NCBI RefSeq assembly: GCF_026013545.1
Contig: NZ_JAPDOG010000001.1
Coordinates: forward strand, 372,997 to 436,996
DNA from: Defluviimonas salinarum
GTDB lineage: Bacteria > Pseudomonadota > Alphaproteobacteria > Rhodobacterales > Rhodobacteraceae
Length of the DNA: 64,000 nt
Direction of reading: 5' to 3'
The notes below the pieces were generated by a model. It was not told where the DNA came from, did no database searches, and worked only from the letters and a program-made list of their open reading frames with translations. Shown here in pieces: positions 60,996-64,000 of this stretch; the stretch's first letter is position 1, and each line of letters begins with the position of its first letter. The position numbers were made by a program, and so were the translations under genes.

Positions 60996-62720
60996 ATGGA
61001 CCAGGATGTCATGAAAAAGCTGTCGGAGATGATGCTCGCGGCCACCAGATCGCATCCGCTCTTCGCCGGGATGGAGCCGTCGCAACTGTCCGATTTGGCC
61101 GATGGCTGGGCGAAGGCGGCGCAGGCGATGGCGGCGCCGAACGCCGAGGCCTGGGGGGAATGGGTCAGGACATGGTCGTCCTACCAATCCGAGATGACGA
61201 ACCTCTGGCTATCCGGTCTGCAGGGCAAGCAGGCGCATGTCGAACCGAGCAGGGATCGCCGGTTCGGCGACGAGGCCTGGAACGAAGGTATCTTTCCGCT
61301 CATGCGCCAGTCCTACGAACTGGCGTCCAAGGCCATGGTGGATCTTGCGGACAAAGCTGGCCTGCCCGCGCATGAACAACGCAAGCTGAGCTTCTACGCC
61401 CGTGTCACCGCCGACAATCTCTCGCCGTCCAATTTTGCCATGACCAATCCCGAAGTGCTCAAGCTGGCCAGGGAAACCGGCGGCAAGAGCCTGGTCGACG
61501 GGTTCCGGAACATGCTTGCGGACCTTGAGAAGGGCTACATCACCACCACCGACGAAACCGCATTCAGAGTCGGCGAGAACCTGGCCACGACGCCCGGTGC
61601 GGTAGTCTATCGCAATGAGCTGATCGAGCTGATCCAGTACACGCCCGTAACGCCGAAGGTGCGCGCGGTCCCGATCCTGATCGTGCCGCCCTGCGTGAAC
61701 AAGTTCTACATCTTCGACATCAACGAAAAGAAATCGATGATCCGGTATCTGCTCGAGAAGGGCAATTCCGTCTTCATCATCTCCTGGCGCAATGCCGGCC
61801 CCGAGACCCGGGACTACGACTGGAACGATTACATCACCCGGGGCGTAATGAGCGCCATGGACGCCACCGCCGACATCGCGAAGGCGGAGAAGCTCGACCT
61901 TCTGTCCTGGTGCAATGGCGGCACGTTGCTGCTTGCGGCTCTGGCGGTGATGCCGACGGCGCAGAAATCCCTGGTGGGCTCGGCCACGTTCCTGTCCTCG
62001 TTGCTGGATTTCAGCGACCCCGGCGAAGTCAAGGTGTTCATCGACCAGCCCCAGATCGCGGCCTACAAGCAGCGGCTTGGCGCGGCCAAGGTGGCCCCGG
62101 GACGGGATATCGCGCGGGCCATGGCGATGCTGCATGTGAACGAGAGCATCTGGGGCTTTGTCGTGAACAACTACCTCAAGGGACAGAACCCTCCGCCCTC
62201 CGATATCCTCTACTGGAACGCCGACACCTCGAACCTGCCCGCGAAGTGGTATTCCTTCTTCGTCGAGGAAATGTATCACGCCAACAGGTTGAAGGAGCCC
62301 GGCGCACTGACCCTGCTGGGCCAGCCGGTCGATTGCGGCAAAATCGACGTTCCCTGCTGTTTCGTGGCGGCAACGGGCGACCATATCGTACCTTGGACGA
62401 CGTCGTACTCGTCCACAAAACTCCTGCCGAACGTAACCGAGTTCGTGCTGACCTCCGGCGGCCATGTCTCCGGTACCGTCATCAACCATCCGGCGGGGAG
62501 TCGGCGCCACTTTCTGGCGGGCGGTGACCGATCGGGCCCGGCAGAGGCATGGCGCGCCTCGGCCGAGCGCACCGAAGGCAGCTGGTGGCCGCATTGGCTC
62601 GGGTGGCTGGACAGGACCAGCGGGGCCGACGAACGCAGCGCCCCGGGCAACCCGAAAGATCCCGAACGAGCTGCGGCGCCGGGGGCATATGTGCTGGAAG
62701 AAGTGCCGCAGGACGGTTGA
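60996..62720 (+). CDS. phaC: Class I polyhydroxyalkanoate synthase
   Basis: A 574-residue PhaC. The catalytic Cys306 lies in LLSWCNGGTLLL, with Asp462 (AATGDHIVPW) and His490 (TSGGHVSGT). Family stretches VPPCVNKFYIFDINEKKSMI, NSVFIISWRNAG and DILYWNADTSNLPAKWYSFF are present. It joins hydroxyacyl-CoA units to polyester storage granules. The usual nucleophile box is G-x-C-x-GG; here the first Gly is Ser (SWCNGG). The gene starts 25 nt after the acyl-CoA dehydrogenase stop, with an AAGGAGAG site. Confidence 0.92.
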   Translation: MDQDVMKKLSEMMLAATRSHPLFAGMEPSQLSDLADGWAKAAQAMAAPNAEAWGEWVRTWSSYQSEMTNLWLSGLQGKQAHVEPSRDRRFGDEAWNEGIFPLMRQSYELASKAMVDLADKAGLPAHEQRKLSFYARVTADNLSPSNFAMTNPEVLKLARETGGKSLVDGFRNMLADLEKGYITTTDETAFRVGENLATTPGAVVYRNELIELIQYTPVTPKVRAVPILIVPPCVNKFYIFDINEKKSMIRYLLEKGNSVFIISWRNAGPETRDYDWNDYITRGVMSAMDATADIAKAEKLDLLSWCNGGTLLLAALAVMPTAQKSLVGSATFLSSLLDFSDPGEVKVFIDQPQIAAYKQRLGAAKVAPGRDIARAMAMLHVNESIWGFVVNNYLKGQNPPPSDILYWNADTSNLPAKWYSFFVEEMYHANRLKEPGALTLLGQPVDCGKIDVPCCFVAATGDHIVPWTTSYSSTKLLPNVTEFVLTSGGHVSGTVINHPAGSRRHFLAGGDRSGPAEAWRASAERTEGSWWPHWLGWLDRTSGADERSAPGNPKDPERAAAPGAYVLEEVPQDG

Positions 62721-62768
62721 GTTTCCGGCCGCCCAACGGCGAGATCCGGGCTTTTGAAGAGGTAGTAC

Positions 62769-63593
62769 GTGCCGCATACGCCCAATGCCACCGAAAACGG
62801 CCGGTTTCGGATGCTTTCTGCCGGCGGCGTTGCTTTGCGGGTCTATACCCGGGATCTGGATCGGCCGGGCGTGCCATTGGTGATCTGCAATGGTCTCGGG
62901 CAGTCCGTCGAAATTCTCTACCCGCTGCTGCATGAGCTTCCTGACCGGCCGATCATCGCGTTCGATGCGGCCGGGGTAGGCCGGTCGGACGTTCCGTGCG
63001 ATGTGACCACGATCCCACAGCATGCCGCCATGTTGGGCGAGGTCCTGGATCAACTCGGCGTCGGGCAATTCGACGTGATGGGCATTTCCTGGGGCGGCGC
63101 GGTGGCGCAGCAGATCACCCGAGACCAGCCGGACCGCGTGCGCAAGCTGGTCTTGGCCATCACCTCGGCGGGAGGGATCGTCAGTTGGTGGGGCTCGCCT
63201 GTAGCACTTTTCGAGATCATGTTTCCCTTGCGCTATGCGAACAAGGCCTACGGAAATTTCATCGGCCCCTTCATGTATGGCGGCGAGGCAATCCTGCAAC
63301 CAGCGCTCTTCCGAGAATACACCATGCATGCGATCCGCCCGACTTATAAGGGCTATGCAGCTCAGGTTCAGGCCCTGTGCTCCTGGAGCAGTGTGTCCTG
63401 GCTTGGCGATCTGAAGACGCCCACCCAGATCATCGGAGGGGCACTGGACTTGTTGATCCCGATCACCAATCAGATGCTGCTCACCGCGCTGCTGCCGAAC
63501 GCGAGGCTCCGGGTCTTTGATGCGGGTCATCTTGTGATGTATTCACGCCGCGCCGAAGTCGGGGCATTGCTTGCGGGATTTTTAGATGACTGA
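62769..63593 (+). CDS. PhaZ-like intracellular PHA depolymerase (alpha/beta hydrolase)
   Basis: A 274-residue alpha/beta hydrolase. The nucleophile elbow is MGISWGGAVAQQ, the early loop is VICNGLGQSVEILYPLLHEL, the acid lies in GALDLLIPI and the His in FDAGHLVMYS. Text such as PLRYANKAYGNFIGPFMYGG and YKGYAAQVQALCSWSSVSWL is typical of medium-chain PHA depolymerases of the Pseudomonas PhaZ type, so a PhaZ role is favoured over a generic esterase. It uses a GTG start, 48 nt after phaC. Together they would store and release carbon. Confidence 0.8.
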   Translation: MPHTPNATENGRFRMLSAGGVALRVYTRDLDRPGVPLVICNGLGQSVEILYPLLHELPDRPIIAFDAAGVGRSDVPCDVTTIPQHAAMLGEVLDQLGVGQFDVMGISWGGAVAQQITRDQPDRVRKLVLAITSAGGIVSWWGSPVALFEIMFPLRYANKAYGNFIGPFMYGGEAILQPALFREYTMHAIRPTYKGYAAQVQALCSWSSVSWLGDLKTPTQIIGGALDLLIPITNQMLLTALLPNARLRVFDAGHLVMYSRRAEVGALLAGFLDD

Positions 63594-63617
63594 ATTGAAC
63601 GATCGATGCTGGCAGAC

Positions 63618-64000
63618 GGTCCTGTCAGGGAAACTTGGCTTGAGATGTGATAAGGCGGCGGCTAGCGTCCGGCCATGACCAAACCCAGCCCGTTCAAGTG
63701 GTTCAAGACCAGCCCCGAGATCATCCGCCTTGCAGTGATGCTCTATGTCCGGTTCCCGCTGTCGCTTCGGAACGTCGAGGACCTGCTTCACGAGCGCGGG
63801 ATCGAGATAAGCCATGAGTCGGTGCGGTTCTGGTGGCAGCGTTTCGGCGCGATGTTCGCCGCCGAGATCCGCAAGAACCGGGCGGAGCGGCTGCGTTCCG
63901 GGCCGCAGTGGCAATGGCACCTCGACGAGATGTTCGTGAAGATCAACGGTGAGCGACACTACTTGTGGCGGGCCATCGACCAGGAAGGCGAGGTCCTCGA
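63618..64000 (+). mobile_element. IS6-family element, right copy, cut by the window end
   Basis: The element begins with GGTCCTGTCAG at 63618, matching the end pattern of the left copy (GGCGCTGTCAG), and has the same 57-bp distance to the ATG. Its orientation is the same as the left copy. The right end is outside the window. Apart from the first 100 bp the sequence is nearly identical to the left copy, so the two are close relatives or have exchanged sequence. Confidence 0.85.
63675..64000 (+). CDS. IS6-family transposase, N-terminal part at window end
   Basis: The first 108 residues of a second IS6 transposase: MTKPSPFKWFKTSPEIIRLA, then HERGIEISHESVRFWWQRFG and the first catalytic Asp in HLDEMFVKINGE. 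Residues 1-14 differ from the left copy, while the rest is almost the same. The frame is open to the end of the window. It is the right border of the bkd/pha block. Confidence 0.9.
   Translation, partial: MTKPSPFKWFKTSPEIIRLAVMLYVRFPLSLRNVEDLLHERGIEISHESVRFWWQRFGAMFAAEIRKNRAERLRSGPQWQWHLDEMFVKINGERHYLWRAIDQEGEVL

Noticed and set aside
61209..63530. 773-residue open frame on the minus strand opposite phaC and the depolymerase gene
   Set aside because: It mirrors two clear genes in GC-rich DNA, has biased composition (His, Gln, Arg, Gly) and no known motif; it is a shadow frame.

Overview
The window is GC-rich DNA with the gene style of an alphaproteobacterium. It has many 4-nt ATGA stop/start overlaps, tail genes resembling the Rhodobacter gene transfer agent (GTA), paired DUF5681 genes, a DUF3489/DUF2924/serine-recombinase cassette and a RepB-type partition protein. 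A member of the Rhodobacterales, or a relative in the Rhizobiales, fits best. Species, and chromosome versus plasmid, cannot be told from the sequence. Much of the window is mobile or accessory DNA.

Layout. (1) 1-18913, plus strand: the late half of a tailed prophage. It runs from a portal protein cut by the window edge through a prohead protease/major capsid fusion, head-tail joining genes, tail tube, a tail chaperone pair with a canonical -1 frameshift site, tape measure, and GTA gp12 to gp15 equivalents, to a DUF2793 tail fibre protein. A lysis cassette (holin-like protein, GH24 lysozyme, nested spanin pair and small membrane proteins) sits between the gp12-like and gp13-like genes. One reverse-strand cargo gene lies at 4107-4700. 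(2) 19037-29521, mostly minus strand: a composite defence operon reading HTH protein, HsdM, DUF262/DUF1524 nuclease, phosphoribosyltransferase-like protein, NADAR-HsdS fusion, HsdR. This is a type I restriction-modification system with three extra modules and is the most unusual part of the window. (3) 29860-36493: two integration or partition modules, serine recombinase + ParB + RepB-like protein, and DUF3489 + DUF2924 + serine recombinase. Between them, at the meeting point of two converging transcripts, lies a helically phased array of four direct repeats. (4) 36676-39085: a ParB-methyltransferase fusion and two DUF5681 genes, which look like the start of a phage packaging module cut off from its terminase. 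(5) 39206-45174: small accessory genes, including a transglutaminase-like protein, a secreted protein of seven Cys repeats, short membrane proteins, an NTF2-like protein and a Crp/Fnr regulator. (6) 45308-50973: groES-groEL, a small basic protein, the NhaA antiporter and an SLC13 permease. (7) 50976-51660: remnants of IS3 and IS481 elements. (8) 51661 to the window end: two IS6-family elements in direct orientation bracket a truncated leucine-dehydrogenase-like gene, an Lrp regulator, bkdA1-bkdA2-bkdB-lpdV, an acyl-CoA dehydrogenase, phaC and a PhaZ-like hydrolase.

How the parts may work together. The prophage genes form one head-to-fibre assembly and lysis programme. In the defence operon, a type I enzyme, a GmrSD-like modification-dependent nuclease and two enzymes tied to ADP-ribose or phosphoribose chemistry share a transcript, so attack on unmodified and on modified DNA may be combined; this is inference. 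The IS6-bounded block encodes branched-chain amino acid breakdown to acyl-CoA next to polyhydroxyalkanoate synthesis and mobilisation, which looks like a transferable carbon-storage unit.

Limits: functions come from recognising families and motifs by eye, no database search was run, and starts were chosen from stop/start overlaps and Shine-Dalgarno-like sequence. I recognised no rRNA or tRNA gene and no CRISPR array.
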